Part shown: positions 1 to 8,807 of the stretch, piece by piece
How positions within the stretch are numbered: position 1 is the stretch's first letter
Layout: the number at the start of each line of letters is the position of its first letter
Source of the DNA: Variovorax sp.
GTDB lineage: Bacteria > Pseudomonadota > Gammaproteobacteria > Burkholderiales > Burkholderiaceae_C
Direction: 5' to 3'
Assembly: GCA_004210915.1 (NCBI GenBank)
Contig: SEGS01000029.1
Span: 1 to 38,548 of the forward strand
Length of the DNA: 38,548 nucleotides
The notes under the pieces: model-generated
Seen by the model: the letters and a program-made list of their open reading frames with translations, nothing else
Database searches by the model: none
Told to the model about the DNA's origin: nothing
Program-made: the position numbers and the translations under genes

Positions 1-537
1 GGCCGCACGCGCGAGCAGGGCTACAAGGGCGCGGCCGAATACGACACGATCGCCGCCGTGAAAGCCGCGGTGCGCGTGCCGGTGGTCGCCAACGGCGACA
101 TCACGACGCCCGAGAAAGCACGCGACGTGCTCGCGCTGACCGGCGCCGATGCGGTCATGATCGGCCGCGCCGCGCAGGGGCGGCCCTGGATCTTCCGCGA
201 GATGGCGCACTTCCTCGCAACCGGCACGCACCTTGCACCGCCACTGGTGGCCGAAGTGCAGCGCCTGCTGCTCGACCATTTGGTCGAGCACTACGCGCTC
301 TACGGCGAATACAGCGGCGTTCGCACTGCTCGCAAACACATCGGCTGGTATGTACGGGGCCTGCCTGGCGGCGAGGCGTTTCGCGCGCGCATGAACGCCA
401 TCGAAGACAGCGCCGCGCAGTTGCGCGCTGTGGGGGAGTTTTTCGACGGGCTCGCGGATCTGACCGATCGCCTGCCCGTGCACCAGGAGGCCGAAGCGCT
501 GTCCGGTGAAGAGGAAGCGGCCACCGCCGCTGATTGA
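1..537 (+). CDS. dusB: tRNA-dihydrouridine synthase DusB, 3' part only
   Basis: The frame is open from the first base and ends in TGA at 535-537, giving the last 178 residues of a DusB-type flavoprotein that reduces uridine to dihydrouridine in tRNA using FMN and NADPH. Visible family features are the RTREQGYKG-like stretch at the window start, the strand VPVVANGDI, and the phosphate-binding segment ADAVMIGRAAQGRPW followed by IF. The helical C-terminal domain follows (about the last 110 residues). The catalytic cysteine lies upstream of the window. fis begins 23 bases downstream; dusB-fis is a classic proteobacterial operon in which dusB precedes the DNA-binding protein gene, and this supports the assignment. 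Confidence 0.93.
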   Translation, partial: GRTREQGYKGAAEYDTIAAVKAAVRVPVVANGDITTPEKARDVLALTGADAVMIGRAAQGRPWIFREMAHFLATGTHLAPPLVAEVQRLLLDHLVEHYALYGEYSGVRTARKHIGWYVRGLPGGEAFRARMNAIEDSAAQLRAVGEFFDGLADLTDRLPVHQEAEALSGEEEAATAAD

Positions 538-560
538 GAGAGAAGAAGAGAAACGAAGCC

Positions 561-797
561 ATGAGCAAGAAACACATCGAGGACTGCGTGCGCAGCAGTC
601 TGGACAGCTATTTCCGCGACCTGCGCGGCACCGAGCCCGACGGCATGTACGAGATGCTCGTGCGCGTGGTCGAAAAGCCGCTGCTCGACGTCGTGATGAC
701 GCGGGCCGAAGGCAACCAGTCGCGCGCCGCGCAATGGCTGGGCCTGAACCGCAACACGCTTCGCAAGAAGCTCGTCGAACACAAACTGCTCAAGTAA
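561..797 (+). CDS. fis: Fis family nucleoid-associated DNA-binding protein
   Basis: A 78-residue protein of Fis length. The C-terminal half is a helix-turn-helix (about residues 50-72, with [21 protein letters not shown]), the signature shared by Fis and the NtrC DNA-binding domain. Fis bends DNA and modulates rRNA, recombination and growth-phase genes. The frame is open further upstream to a TTG at 534 that overlaps the dusB stop. ATG 561 is preferred because it follows a purine-rich stretch (AGAAGAAGAGAAACGAAG) and gives the normal family start MSKKHIEDC. It is co-directional with dusB and followed after 16 bases by purH, a common order in Burkholderiales. No separate promoter was recognised. 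Confidence 0.93.
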   Translation: MSKKHIEDCVRSSLDSYFRDLRGTEPDGMYEMLVRVVEKPLLDVVMTRAEGNQSRAAQWLGLNRNTLRKKLVEHKLLK

Positions 798-813
798 GTC
801 ACCGAAGAACCCC

Positions 814-2421
814 ATGGCCCTGACCGCACTCCTTTCCGTTTCCGATAAAACCGGCATCCTCGAATTCGCCCAGGCGCTGCACGCGCTGGGCATCAAGCTG
901 CTCTCCACAGGTGGCACCGCCAAGCTGCTGGCCGACGCTGGCCTCCCCGTCACCGAAGTGGCAGACCACACGGGCTTTCCTGAAATGCTCGACGGTCGCG
1001 TGAAGACGCTGCATCCGAAGATCCACGGCGGCCTGTTGGCGCGGCGCGACGTGCCTGCGCATGTGGCAGCCATCCAGGAACACGGCATCGACACCATCGA
1101 CTTGCTCGTGGTGAATCTCTACCCGTTCGAAGCTACGGTGGCCAAGGCCGGTTGCACGCTCGAGGACGCGATCGAGAACATCGACATCGGCGGCCCGGCG
1201 ATGGTGCGCAGCGCCGCTAAGAACTGGAAGGACGTGGGCGTGCTGACCGACGCATCGCAGTACCCCGTCGCGCTCGCCGAACTCAAGGCGAATGGAAAGC
1301 TGAGCGACAAGACGAAGTTCGGCTTCTCGGTCGCTGCGTTCAACCGCATTGCGGACTACGACGGCGCGATCAGCGACTACCTCTCGGCGATCGATTTCGA
1401 CGCCAGCATCGGCCAGCCCGCGCCGACGCGCGCACTGTTTCCGGCGCAGAGCAACGGCCGCTTCGTCAAGCTGCAGGACCTGCGCTATGGCGAGAATCCG
1501 CACCAGCAGGCCGCGTTCTACCGCGATCTGTTTCCGGCGCCGGGCTCGTTGGTCAGCGCGAAGCAGTTGCAGGGCAAGGAGCTCAGCTACAACAACATCG
1601 CCGATGCCGATGCGGCCTGGGAATGCGTCAAGAGCTTCGACGTGTCCGCGTGCGTGATCGTCAAGCACGCGAACCCGTGCGGCGTGGCCGTCGGCAAGGA
1701 CGCGGCCGAGGCTTACGCGAAGGCTTTCAAGACCGATCCGACCTCGGCCTTCGGCGGCATCATCGCGTTCAACCGCCCGGTCGACGCGGCCACCGCGCAG
1801 GAGATCAACAAGCAGTTCGTCGAGGTGCTGATGGCGCCCGGCTACACGCCCGAAGCGCTGGCGGTGTTCCAGGCCACCAAGGCCAAGCTGAACGTGCGCG
1901 TGCTCGAGATCGCTTTGCCGCCGGGCGGCGCGACCGACTGGGACAACGGCCGCAACGCGATGGACATCAAGCGCGTCGGTTCGGGCCTGTTGATGCAGAC
2001 CGCCGACAACCGCGTGCTGGCCGCGAGCGAGCTCAAGGTCGTGAGCAAAAAGCAGCCGACGCCGGAGCAGCTCGAAGACCTGCTGTTCGCCTGGAAGGTC
2101 GCCAAGTACGTCAAGAGCAACGCCATCGTGTTCTGCGCGGGCGGCATGACGATGGGCGTCGGCGCGGGCCAGATGAGCCGGCTCGACTCCGCGCGCATCG
2201 CGAGCATCAAGGCCGAGCACGCCGGCCTGTCGCTGAAAGGCACGGCAGTCGCGAGCGACGCCTTCTTCCCGTTCCGCGATGGCCTCGACGTGGTGGTGGA
2301 CGCCGGCGCGAGCTGCGTGATCCAGCCGGGCGGCTCGATGCGCGACCAGGAAGTGATCGATGCGGCCGACGAACGCGACGTGGTGATGGTGCTGTCAGGC
2401 GTTCGGCATTTCAGGCATTGA
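814..2421 (+). CDS. purH: Bifunctional purine biosynthesis protein PurH (AICAR formyltransferase / IMP cyclohydrolase)
   Basis: A 535-residue cytosolic enzyme catalysing the last two steps of IMP synthesis. The N-terminal IMP cyclohydrolase domain has [14 protein letters not shown] at the start, [29 protein letters not shown], and the [15 protein letters not shown] segment near residues 127-142. The C-terminal AICAR transformylase domain carries the catalytic Lys-His pair at about residues 284-285 (in VKHANPCG), then [12 protein letters not shown] near the end. Length matches the family (about 530). ATG 814 is 16 bases after the fis stop with only a weak ribosome-binding site (CCGAAGAAC), so translation may rely partly on upstream traffic. 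The gene converges on hemL; an inverted repeat lies between the two. Confidence 0.97.
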   Translation: MALTALLSVSDKTGILEFAQALHALGIKLLSTGGTAKLLADAGLPVTEVADHTGFPEMLDGRVKTLHPKIHGGLLARRDVPAHVAAIQEHGIDTIDLLVVNLYPFEATVAKAGCTLEDAIENIDIGGPAMVRSAAKNWKDVGVLTDASQYPVALAELKANGKLSDKTKFGFSVAAFNRIADYDGAISDYLSAIDFDASIGQPAPTRALFPAQSNGRFVKLQDLRYGENPHQQAAFYRDLFPAPGSLVSAKQLQGKELSYNNIADADAAWECVKSFDVSACVIVKHANPCGVAVGKDAAEAYAKAFKTDPTSAFGGIIAFNRPVDAATAQEINKQFVEVLMAPGYTPEALAVFQATKAKLNVRVLEIALPPGGATDWDNGRNAMDIKRVGSGLLMQTADNRVLAASELKVVSKKQPTPEQLEDLLFAWKVAKYVKSNAIVFCAGGMTMGVGAGQMSRLDSARIASIKAEHAGLSLKGTAVASDAFFPFRDGLDVVVDAGASCVIQPGGSMRDQEVIDAADERDVVMVLSGVRHFRH

Positions 2422-2424
2422 GAT

Positions 2425-2451
2425 GCCTAGCGCCCTTTTGCGGGCGCAGGC
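2425..2451. terminator. Inverted repeat between convergent purH and hemL
   Basis: GCGCCC (2430-2435) pairs with GGGCGC (2442-2447), and the outer GCCT/AGGC pairs extend the stem with a bulged A at 2429. It fills the 32-base gap between the purH and hemL stops. No T run follows on either strand, so it is a plausible but not classical bidirectional terminator. Confidence 0.5.
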
Positions 2452-2453
2452 TG

Positions 2454-3746
2454 CTACAGCGTTGGCAGTGTTTTGAAGATCTCGCGCGCGGCTGCGATGG
2501 TGGCAGCGATGTCTTCCTCGCTGTGCGCCGCGCTCACGAAACCCGCTTCGTACAGCGCGGGTGCGATGTAGACGCCGCGGTCGAGCAGGCCGTGGAACAG
2601 CGCGTTGAAGCGCGCGTTGTCGGTGCTCATCACGGTCGCGTAGTTCTGCGGCAAGTCGTCGAACAGGAAGAAGCCGAACATGCCTCCTTCGCTGTCGACG
2701 CTGAAGGGCACGCCCTCGGCCACGGCGGCGGCTTTCAGGCCCTCGGTCAGGGCGCGCGTTTTCAGCGACAGTGCCTCGTAGAAGCCGGGCTTCGAAATTT
2801 CCTTCAGCGTGGCCAGCCCGCAGGCGGTCGCAACCGGGTTGCCCGACAACGTGCCGGCCTGGTACACGGGGCCGAGCGGCGCCAACTGCTCCATGATCTT
2901 GCGCGGACCACCGAAGGCGGCCAGCGGCATGCCGCCGCCAATGACCTTGCCCAGCACCGTGAGGTCGGGCGTGATGCCGAGCACGCCCTGCGCACCGTGC
3001 AGGCCGACGCGAAAGCCCGTCATGACCTCGTCGAACACCAGCAGCGCGCCGTGCTGCGTGCACAGTTCGCGGCAGCGCCTGGCGAACGCGGCGCTGGCGC
3101 GCACGAAGTTCATGTTGCCGGCGATCGCCTCGATCATCAGGCAGGCGATGTCGGCGCCGTGCAGCGCGAAGGCTTCTTCGAGCTGTTCGAGGTTGTTGTA
3201 CTCGAGCACCAGCGTGTGCTGCACCACCTCGGGCGGCACGCCGGCGGAGGTGGGATTGCCGAAAGTGGCGAGGCCGGAGCCCGCCTTCACCAGCAGCGCA
3301 TCGGCATGGCCGTGGTAACAGCCTTCGAACTTGATGATGTGCTTGCGGCCGGTGGCGCCGCGCGCGAGGCGCAGCGCGCTCATCGCCGCCTCGGTGCCCG
3401 AACTGACGAGGCGCACCATCTCCATCGAGGGCACCAACGCGAGGATGGCCTCGGCCAGTTCGATCTCGCGCTCGGTCGGTGCGCCGAAGGAAAAGCCTTC
3501 CAGCACGGCCTTCTGTACCGCCTCGACCACGGCCGGATGGCCATGGCCCAGGATCATCGGGCCCCAGGAACCGATGTAGTCGATGTAGCGCCGGTCATCG
3601 GCGTCCCACATGTAGGCGCCTTGCGCGCGCTGGATGAAGCGCGGCGTGCCGCCGACGGCCTTGAAGGCGCGCACGGGCGAATTGACGCCGCCGGGGATCA
3701 CGGCGCGGGCGCGGTCGAAGAGGGGGGTGTTGCGGTCGGAAGTCAT
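2454..3746 (-). CDS. hemL: Glutamate-1-semialdehyde 2,1-aminomutase
   Basis: A 430-residue PLP enzyme converting glutamate-1-semialdehyde to 5-aminolevulinate, the entry to haem synthesis by the C5 route. The class III aminotransferase fold is clear: N-terminal [13 protein letters not shown], the PLP phosphate region [16 protein letters not shown] at about 114-129, YHGHAD, and [12 protein letters not shown]. The PLP lysine is K267 in [17 protein letters not shown]. Length is normal for the family. Start and stop overlap the upstream thiD-like gene by one base (TGATG on the minus strand), which implies translational coupling in a two-gene operon. The pairing of these two genes is typical of Comamonadaceae and probably reflects co-transcription rather than a shared pathway. 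Confidence 0.96.
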   Translation of the reverse strand: MTSDRNTPLFDRARAVIPGGVNSPVRAFKAVGGTPRFIQRAQGAYMWDADDRRYIDYIGSWGPMILGHGHPAVVEAVQKAVLEGFSFGAPTEREIELAEAILALVPSMEMVRLVSSGTEAAMSALRLARGATGRKHIIKFEGCYHGHADALLVKAGSGLATFGNPTSAGVPPEVVQHTLVLEYNNLEQLEEAFALHGADIACLMIEAIAGNMNFVRASAAFARRCRELCTQHGALLVFDEVMTGFRVGLHGAQGVLGITPDLTVLGKVIGGGMPLAAFGGPRKIMEQLAPLGPVYQAGTLSGNPVATACGLATLKEISKPGFYEALSLKTRALTEGLKAAAVAEGVPFSVDSEGGMFGFFLFDDLPQNYATVMSTDNARFNALFHGLLDRGVYIAPALYEAGFVSAAHSEEDIAATIAAAREIFKTLPTL

Positions 3747-4714
3747 CAGTGTCGGGTGTCGTGGGGTGGCAGGGCGAAGCCGGCGGTGTCCGGCGATTCG
3801 TCGGCGTCGTCTTCTTCGTCTTCCTCGGGCTGCGCCCAGAACAGGCGGTCGGGCAGCACATGGCCCATGCCCGGGCGGAAGCCAGCGTCCAGGCAGCGGT
3901 CCATGTAGGCCAGCGCTTCGCTGGTGGCGGCCGGCAGGTCGGTGCCGCTGGCGAGCAGGGCGGCCAGCGCGGCCGACAGCGTGTCGCCCGCACCGGCGAA
4001 GACGGCTTCGAGGCGCTCGTACTTCTCGCTCGCGAGCACGGTTTGTGGCGAGGCGAGGACGTTGTCAATGTACTGGTCGGGCAGCCGCATGCCCGTGACC
4101 AGGGTGTAGGCCACGCCGAATTCCCCGGCAGCCTTGGCGATGTCGCGCGCGCTCGGTGGGCGTTCGCCGTCCCAGTCGGGGAGCAGCCAACGCCACAGCG
4201 TGCTGTGGTTGCCGACCAACACTGTCGTCTGCGGCAGCACCAGGTCGCGGAAGGCGTCGAGGTAAGCCTCGATCTGGTTTTCGTCCCACCAGGACAGGTC
4301 GGGCATGTAAGCGACCACTGGCACTTCCGGGTAGTCGCTGGCGGTTTCGGCGATGGTGCTCAGGTTCTCGGGCGTGCCCACGAATCCGACCTTGATGAGC
4401 TGCACCGCCACGTCTTCAAGAATGGCGCGCGCCTGCTCGGCCACCGCTTCTTCGTCGAACGGGAAGTGGTCGAAGATTTCGGCGGTGTCGCGGGCGTAGG
4501 CGCCGGTCACGACGGCCAGCATGTGGGCGCCCACTGAGGCCATGGCCAGCGCGTCGCCGGCCAAGCCGCCGGCGCCGCTCGGATCGCTGGCGTTGAAGAC
4601 CAGGACGCACGGCGGGTTCAGATCGTCGGCTGCTGCGCCGGTTTCGTCGGCCTCGGGGTCGGTAAGATCGCCCGGCGCCCGGGCGTTCTCGGTTGGTAGT
4701 AGGTAAGTTGTCAT
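3746..4714 (-). CDS. Divergent ThiD-like (phospho)hydroxymethylpyrimidine kinase family protein
   Basis: A 322-residue protein of the ribokinase/ThiD superfamily. After a roughly 34-residue acidic, probably disordered N-terminus comes the glycine-rich start [20 protein letters not shown], typical of ThiD/PdxK kinases. Near the C-terminus is the anion-hole/catalytic-base motif [15 protein letters not shown]. The middle differs from canonical ThiD: the DPVM-type segment reads [13 protein letters not shown], the TPN segment reads [11 protein letters not shown], and the KGGH segment reads VTGMRLPDQ. The protein ends in an acidic tail. It overlaps hemL by one base and starts divergently from the rubredoxin gene. 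The superfamily call is secure; the thiamine-pathway substrate is not. Confidence 0.72.
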   Translation of the reverse strand: MTTYLLPTENARAPGDLTDPEADETGAAADDLNPPCVLVFNASDPSGAGGLAGDALAMASVGAHMLAVVTGAYARDTAEIFDHFPFDEEAVAEQARAILEDVAVQLIKVGFVGTPENLSTIAETASDYPEVPVVAYMPDLSWWDENQIEAYLDAFRDLVLPQTTVLVGNHSTLWRWLLPDWDGERPPSARDIAKAAGEFGVAYTLVTGMRLPDQYIDNVLASPQTVLASEKYERLEAVFAGAGDTLSAALAALLASGTDLPAATSEALAYMDRCLDAGFRPGMGHVLPDRLFWAQPEEDEEDDADESPDTAGFALPPHDTRH

Positions 4715-4758
4715 ACGCCAGTCGGTGTCACCTTGATGGTGGCATATGTGAGACGTTG

Positions 4759-4768
4759 ATCACGTGAT
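4759..4768. promoter_or_regulatory. Perfect palindrome in the thiD-like/rubredoxin divergent region
   Basis: ATCACGTGAT reads the same on both strands, and CGTGAT recurs at 4771-4776 (CGTGAT-TC-CGTGAT). It lies 18 bases upstream of the TACAAT element on the plus strand. A protein-binding site is possible, but no partner was identified. Confidence 0.3.
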
Positions 4769-4785
4769 TCCGTGATACGCCTAGA

Positions 4786-4791
4786 TACAAT
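4786..4791 (+). promoter_or_regulatory. Candidate -10 box for the rubredoxin gene
   Basis: TACAAT matches the sigma-70 -10 consensus at five of six positions and lies 34 bases before the rubredoxin ATG. No convincing -35 hexamer lies 16-18 bases upstream, so the promoter may need an activator at the adjacent palindrome. This is inference from position only. Confidence 0.4.
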
Positions 4792-4825
4792 CGTTGCATT
4801 CGATGAACAAGGACTTTAAGCTGCG

Positions 4826-4996
4826 ATGAACACGAAAACCTGGATGTGCCTGATTTGCGGGTGGATCTACGACGAGGCAGTGGGAGTGCCGGAAGACGGC
4901 ATTGTGGCCGGTACGGCCTGGGCGGATGTTCCGATGAACTGGACTTGTCCAGAGTGTGGAGCCCGCAAGGAAGACTTCGAGATGGTTGAGATCTGA
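4826..4996 (+). CDS. rubA: Rubredoxin
   Basis: A 56-residue protein, the standard rubredoxin size. It carries a single iron bound by two CxxC pairs: C8/C11 (in [12 protein letters not shown]) and C41/C44 (in [13 protein letters not shown]). Rubredoxins are soluble one-electron carriers. The aromatic core residues W6, Y15, W32 and W40 and the PEDG loop are present. The start is ATG 4826, with an AAGGAC sequence 11 bases upstream. It stands immediately upstream of pilG, separated by two hairpins, an arrangement common in beta- and gammaproteobacteria. The neighbourhood does not reveal its redox partner. The symbol is the generic one. Confidence 0.95.
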   Translation: MNTKTWMCLICGWIYDEAVGVPEDGIVAGTAWADVPMNWTCPECGARKEDFEMVEI

Positions 4997-5032
4997 AGCA
5001 CGGCATAGGGTCGTGCTTCCGGCGTCCGCCGG
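4995..5032 (+). terminator. Two tandem hairpins between rubredoxin and pilG
   Basis: GAAGCACG (4995-5002) pairs perfectly with CGTGCTTC (5012-5019). A second stem, CCGGCG (5019-5024) with CGCCGG (5027-5032), follows directly. There is no T run. The pair could partly terminate or process the rubredoxin transcript and separate its expression from pilG. Confidence 0.4.
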
Positions 5033-5079
5033 GATGTTGACGGCCGCCAAAGTTGGCTTGATTTGAGGAGCAAGTGCGA

Positions 5080-5478
5080 ATGAGCACGAATGGATCCGGT
5101 TACAAAGTGCTGGTCATCGACGACAGCAACACCATTCGGCGCAGCGCCGAGATCTTCCTCAAGCAGGGTGGTCACGAAGTCTTGCTGGCAGAAGATGGTT
5201 TCGATGCGCTTTCCAAGGTCAACGACCACAAGCCGCACCTGATCTTCTGCGACATCCTGATGCCGCGCCTGGACGGGTATCAGACCTGCGCCATCATCAA
5301 GCGCAACGCCCAGTTTTCCAACGTCCCCGTCGTCATGCTGTCGTCCAAAGACGGCGTCTTCGACAAGGCGCGCGGCCGCATGGTCGGCTCGCAGGACTAC
5401 CTCACCAAGCCGTTCACCAAAGACCAGCTGCTGCAGGCCGTGCAGCAGTTCGGCATCGTTCCACAGGAAGTGCAGTAA
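5080..5478 (+). CDS. pilG: Twitching motility response regulator PilG
   Basis: A 132-residue single-domain CheY-like receiver. Acidic pocket D14-D15, phospho-acceptor D58 (in FCDILMPRLDGYQT), and conserved lysine K110 (in YLTKPF) are all present. In type IV pilus chemosensory (Pil-Chp) systems PilG is phosphorylated by ChpA and promotes pilus extension. ATG 5080 is chosen over an in-frame GTG at 5074 because GAGGAG at 5065-5070 sits 9 bases from the ATG. Its stop overlaps the pilH start (TAATG), indicating coupled translation. The order pilG-pilH-pilI-pilJ matches Pseudomonas and other Burkholderiales. Confidence 0.93.
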   Translation: MSTNGSGYKVLVIDDSNTIRRSAEIFLKQGGHEVLLAEDGFDALSKVNDHKPHLIFCDILMPRLDGYQTCAIIKRNAQFSNVPVVMLSSKDGVFDKARGRMVGSQDYLTKPFTKDQLLQAVQQFGIVPQEVQ

Positions 5479-5843
5479 TGCCTATTCGCAAAGTGCTCGT
5501 CGTCGACGACTCCAAGACGGAACTGATGTTCCTGTCCGACCTTCTCCAGAAAAATGGCTTCAGCGTCAAGACGGCCGAGAACGCCGACGACGCCATGCGC
5601 CGCCTCGAGGAAGAACAGCCCGACCTGATTCTGATGGACGTCGTGATGCCCGGTCAGAACGGTTTTCAGTTGACGCGCAGCATCGTGCGCAATCCGCAGT
5701 TCGCTTCGGTGCCGATCATCCTGTGCACCAGCAAGGACCAGGAAACCGACCGCGTCTGGGGCATGCGTCAGGGTGCGCGCGACTACATCGTCAAGCCCGT
5801 GAACGCTGCCGAGTTGCTGTCCAAGATCAACGCGCTCGCCTGA
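5478..5843 (+). CDS. pilH: Twitching motility response regulator PilH
   Basis: A 121-residue CheY-like receiver with acidic residues D10-D11, phospho-acceptor D54 (in LILMDVVMPGQNGFQ) and conserved K106 (in YIVKPVNAAELL). In the Pil-Chp system PilH is the second receiver fed by ChpA; it acts in retraction or as a phosphate sink opposite PilG. The ATG overlaps the pilG stop. A tryptophan (W94) in the alpha-4 region is typical of PilH rather than PilG. The gene ends 19 bases before pilI. Confidence 0.92.
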   Translation: MPIRKVLVVDDSKTELMFLSDLLQKNGFSVKTAENADDAMRRLEEEQPDLILMDVVMPGQNGFQLTRSIVRNPQFASVPIILCTSKDQETDRVWGMRQGARDYIVKPVNAAELLSKINALA

Positions 5844-5862
5844 GCGAGAGGCGCCCGTTCCG

Positions 5863-6402
5863 ATGGCAAACCGCGACGCTCTTCGTGCCTTCCAGTCGCG
5901 GCTTGCAGGCCGACTGCAGGCGGCACGCACCTCGGGTGTCTCGGCCTCATGGCTTGCCGTCGAGGCGGGCGAGGCCAAGTACCTGTTTCCGCTCGGCCAT
6001 GCCGGCGAAATTTTCCCGTGGAAGCCGCCGCAGGCGGTGCCCTACACCGAGCCCTGGTTTCTTGGCGTCGCGAACCTGCGCGGCGGCCTGTACGGCGTCG
6101 TGCAACTGTCGAGCTTCGTCTCCGGTACGCCGATCCCGCTGGCCACGAGCGAGGCGGCCCGCGCGCAGTCGCGTCTCGTCGCGTTGAACGAGCTGCTCGA
6201 AGTCAATTGCGCCTTGCTGATCGACCGGCTGGTCGGCTTGCGAGGCGTCGAGGCGTTCACCGCCTCCGCATCGCCGGCCGCGGGATCACCCGCGTGGCTC
6301 GGTCATGCCTACACCGACGCCGCCGGCGAGCGCTGGCAGGAAATCAACCTGCAAGCGCTTTCCCAACAGCCCCAGTTTCTGAGCATTGCTGTCGGCGCGT
6401 AG
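5863..6402 (+). CDS. pilI: CheW-like adaptor PilI
   Basis: A 179-residue protein with one CheW domain (about residues 28-175): WLAVEAGEAKYLFPL, then the EPWFLGVANLRGGLYGVVQL strand-turn typical of CheW. In the pilus chemosensory array PilI links the receptor PilJ to the histidine kinase ChpA. ATG 5863 is preceded by GAGAGG at 5846-5851 (11-base spacing, rather long). The next gene starts 40 bases downstream. The assignment rests on the CheW fold plus the pilH and pilJ neighbours. Confidence 0.9.
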   Translation: MANRDALRAFQSRLAGRLQAARTSGVSASWLAVEAGEAKYLFPLGHAGEIFPWKPPQAVPYTEPWFLGVANLRGGLYGVVQLSSFVSGTPIPLATSEAARAQSRLVALNELLEVNCALLIDRLVGLRGVEAFTASASPAAGSPAWLGHAYTDAAGERWQEINLQALSQQPQFLSIAVGA

Positions 6403-6442
6403 TGCGCCCGCTGGACAGCGACAACCACCCGAAGGACCGACC

Positions 6443-8782
6443 GTGAGCTCGATCGCCGACAAGTTCAAGAAATTCCTGCCCCCCGGCAGCCAGCCCGTGA
6501 CCCCGGGTGCCGACCATGCAGCCGCGCTGTCGTTCGACAACGTGGAGACAGTCCAGCCACCCGAAGAAAAGACGGTGCTGGTGCCCCGCGAGTCCGTGAG
6601 CGAAACGCCGGCCGAGCCGGTGTTTGCGGCCGCTGTCGAGCCGACGCCGGAGCCCGAGCCGATCGCGCCGCCGCCGCTGGCGCTCAGCGAGCCGGCGGCG
6701 TCGGCCGGCGGCGCGTTCGCTGCTGCACCCCCGGCCATGCTGGGTGGCAATCCAGCGCGGCAACAGCGCGTGCTGGCCATCGTGCTGGCCGTTGTGGTGC
6801 TGCTGCTGCTGCTGGTCGCCGGCTCCGCCATTCTTCGCGCCGAGCGCCTCGCGCAACAGGTGGCCGCCACCGGCCAGTCGCTGATGCAGTCGCAGCGCTT
6901 GGCCAAGTCGGTCTCGCAGGCCTTGGTGGGCAGCGAAGCGGGCTTTGCCGAAGTGAAGGACAGCTCGGAAGACTTGTCGCGCCGGATCCAGGGTCTGGCG
7001 ACGGGCGACGAATCGCTCAACCTCGAGCGGATCGGCGGGCAGTACGACGCCGAAATGGGCAAGATCCAGCCGCTGGTGGCCCGTGCGGACGCGAGTGCGA
7101 AAGCCGTCCTGGCCCAACGCGAGATCCTGACGCAGGTCGGCACCGCACTGCGCGACATCAACCGGCAGTCTTCCGATCTGCTGGAAATGGCAGAAACGGT
7201 CGCATCGCTCAAGATCCAGCAGGGTGCCACCGTGCCGGAAATTTCTGCGGCCGGTCAGCTGGTGATGCTGACCCAACGCATCGGCAAGTCCGCCAACGAA
7301 TTCCTGACGGTGGAAGGCGTGAGCCCCGACGCCGTGTTCCTGCTCGGCAAGGACCTGAACACCTTCCAGGAAATCACGCGCGGCCTGCTCGAGGGCAACG
7401 CCCAACTGCGGTTGCCCGGTTCGCGCGAACCACAAACGCGCTCGCAGCTCGAGGCGATCCTCAAGACCTACGAGCAGATGCGCACGCAAGCCGGCGCCAT
7501 CCTGGGCAATCTGCAAGGTCTGGTCGGCGCGCGCGAGGCGCAAGCCATGGTGCTGACCGACAGCGAACCGCTGCGTCTGGCGCTGGGCGATCTGCAGGAA
7601 AAGCTGTCGGCGCGTACGGGCCTGGGCGCCGGCACCCTGGTGCTGCTGCTGGTGCTTTCGCTGGCCGCGCTCGCGCTGGCCGGCGCCATCGGCTACGTAC
7701 AGGTGCGCGAAGGACGTGAACGTGCCGTGGCCGCCGAGCGGGATCGCCTCGAAGCCGAACGCGTTGGTGAAGAAGCCGGCCGCGTCAACACCGCCAACCA
7801 GGCAGCCATTCTTCGCCTCATGAACGAGCTGCAAACGGTGGCTGAAGGCGACTTGACGCAGGAGGCCACGGTGACGGAAGACATCACCGGCGCCATCGCC
7901 GACTCGGTGAACTACACGGTGGAAGAACTGCGGTTGCTGGTGGGTAACGTGCAGAACACGGCCACGCGCGTGGCGCAAACGACCTCGGCGGTGGAAAGCA
8001 CGTCGACCGAACTGCTGGCCGCCTCGACCGAACAGCTGCGCGAGATTCGCGAAACCGGCCAGTCGGTGCTGACGATGGCCGAGCGAATCAACGGCGTGTC
8101 CTCGCAAGCGCAAGAGTCCGCAACGGTGGCGCGCCAGTCGCTGGAAGCCGCTTCGTCGGGTCTGCAGGCCGTGCAGAACGCGATCGGCGGTATGAACTCC
8201 ATTCGCGACCAGATCCAGGAAACCTCCAAGCGCATCAAGCGTCTGGGCGAGTCGTCGCAGGAGATTGGCGAAATCACCGAGCTGATCTCGGACATTACCG
8301 AACAGACCAACGTGCTGGCGCTGAACGCCGCCATTCAGGCCGCGTCGGCCGGTGAAGCCGGTCGCGGCTTCTCGGTGGTGGCCGAAGAAGTGCAGCGGCT
8401 GGCCGAACGGTCGGCCGATGCAACGCGCCAGATTTCGGCGCTCGTGAAGGCGATTCAGACCGACACGCAGGATGCCGTGGGCGCCATGGAGCGCTCCACG
8501 CAAGGTGTGGTCGAAGGGGCCAAGCTGTCCGACAACGCGGGTACCGCGCTGTCCGAGATCGACCGCGTGTCGCGTCGTCTGGCCGACCTCATCGAGCAGA
8601 TTTCTCAGTCCGCCTCCCGCGAAGCCGATTCCGCCAACGTGGTGGCCGCCAACATTCAGCACATCTTCGCAGTGACCGAGCAAACCGGCGAGGGCACGCG
8701 CACCACCGCGCAACAGGTGCGCGAGTTGTCTCACATGGCCGAAGAGCTGCGCCAGTCGGTGTCCCGTTTCAAGATTGCCTGA
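6443..8782 (+). CDS. pilJ: Type IV pilus methyl-accepting chemotaxis protein PilJ
   Basis: A 779-residue membrane receptor. A proline- and alanine-rich cytoplasmic N-terminus of about 108 residues precedes TM1 (about 110-130). A periplasmic region of about 260 residues, with the helical PilJ-type repeats, leads to TM2 (about 397-418). HAMP-like and long coiled-coil segments follow, with the MCP hairpin tip around residues 614-660 (ITEQTNVLALNAAIQAAS). It should pair with PilI and ChpA in a polar array. GTG 6443 is chosen because GAAGGA lies 6 bases upstream; a longer frame from TTG 6386 would run into pilI. The long pre-TM1 tail is unlike the short tail of enteric receptors. Confidence 0.9.
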   Translation: MSSIADKFKKFLPPGSQPVTPGADHAAALSFDNVETVQPPEEKTVLVPRESVSETPAEPVFAAAVEPTPEPEPIAPPPLALSEPAASAGGAFAAAPPAMLGGNPARQQRVLAIVLAVVVLLLLLVAGSAILRAERLAQQVAATGQSLMQSQRLAKSVSQALVGSEAGFAEVKDSSEDLSRRIQGLATGDESLNLERIGGQYDAEMGKIQPLVARADASAKAVLAQREILTQVGTALRDINRQSSDLLEMAETVASLKIQQGATVPEISAAGQLVMLTQRIGKSANEFLTVEGVSPDAVFLLGKDLNTFQEITRGLLEGNAQLRLPGSREPQTRSQLEAILKTYEQMRTQAGAILGNLQGLVGAREAQAMVLTDSEPLRLALGDLQEKLSARTGLGAGTLVLLLVLSLAALALAGAIGYVQVREGRERAVAAERDRLEAERVGEEAGRVNTANQAAILRLMNELQTVAEGDLTQEATVTEDITGAIADSVNYTVEELRLLVGNVQNTATRVAQTTSAVESTSTELLAASTEQLREIRETGQSVLTMAERINGVSSQAQESATVARQSLEAASSGLQAVQNAIGGMNSIRDQIQETSKRIKRLGESSQEIGEITELISDITEQTNVLALNAAIQAASAGEAGRGFSVVAEEVQRLAERSADATRQISALVKAIQTDTQDAVGAMERSTQGVVEGAKLSDNAGTALSEIDRVSRRLADLIEQISQSASREADSANVVAANIQHIFAVTEQTGEGTRTTAQQVRELSHMAEELRQSVSRFKIA

Positions 8783-8807
8783 CCCTCTCCCACACCGAGC
8801 ATTCCCC

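Noticed and set aside
4756..4769. Fnr-type site (TTGAT start) before rubredoxin
   Set aside because: The left half TTGAT is present but the right half reads TGATT rather than ATCAA, so the Fnr symmetry fails. The real palindrome is the inner ATCACGTGAT.
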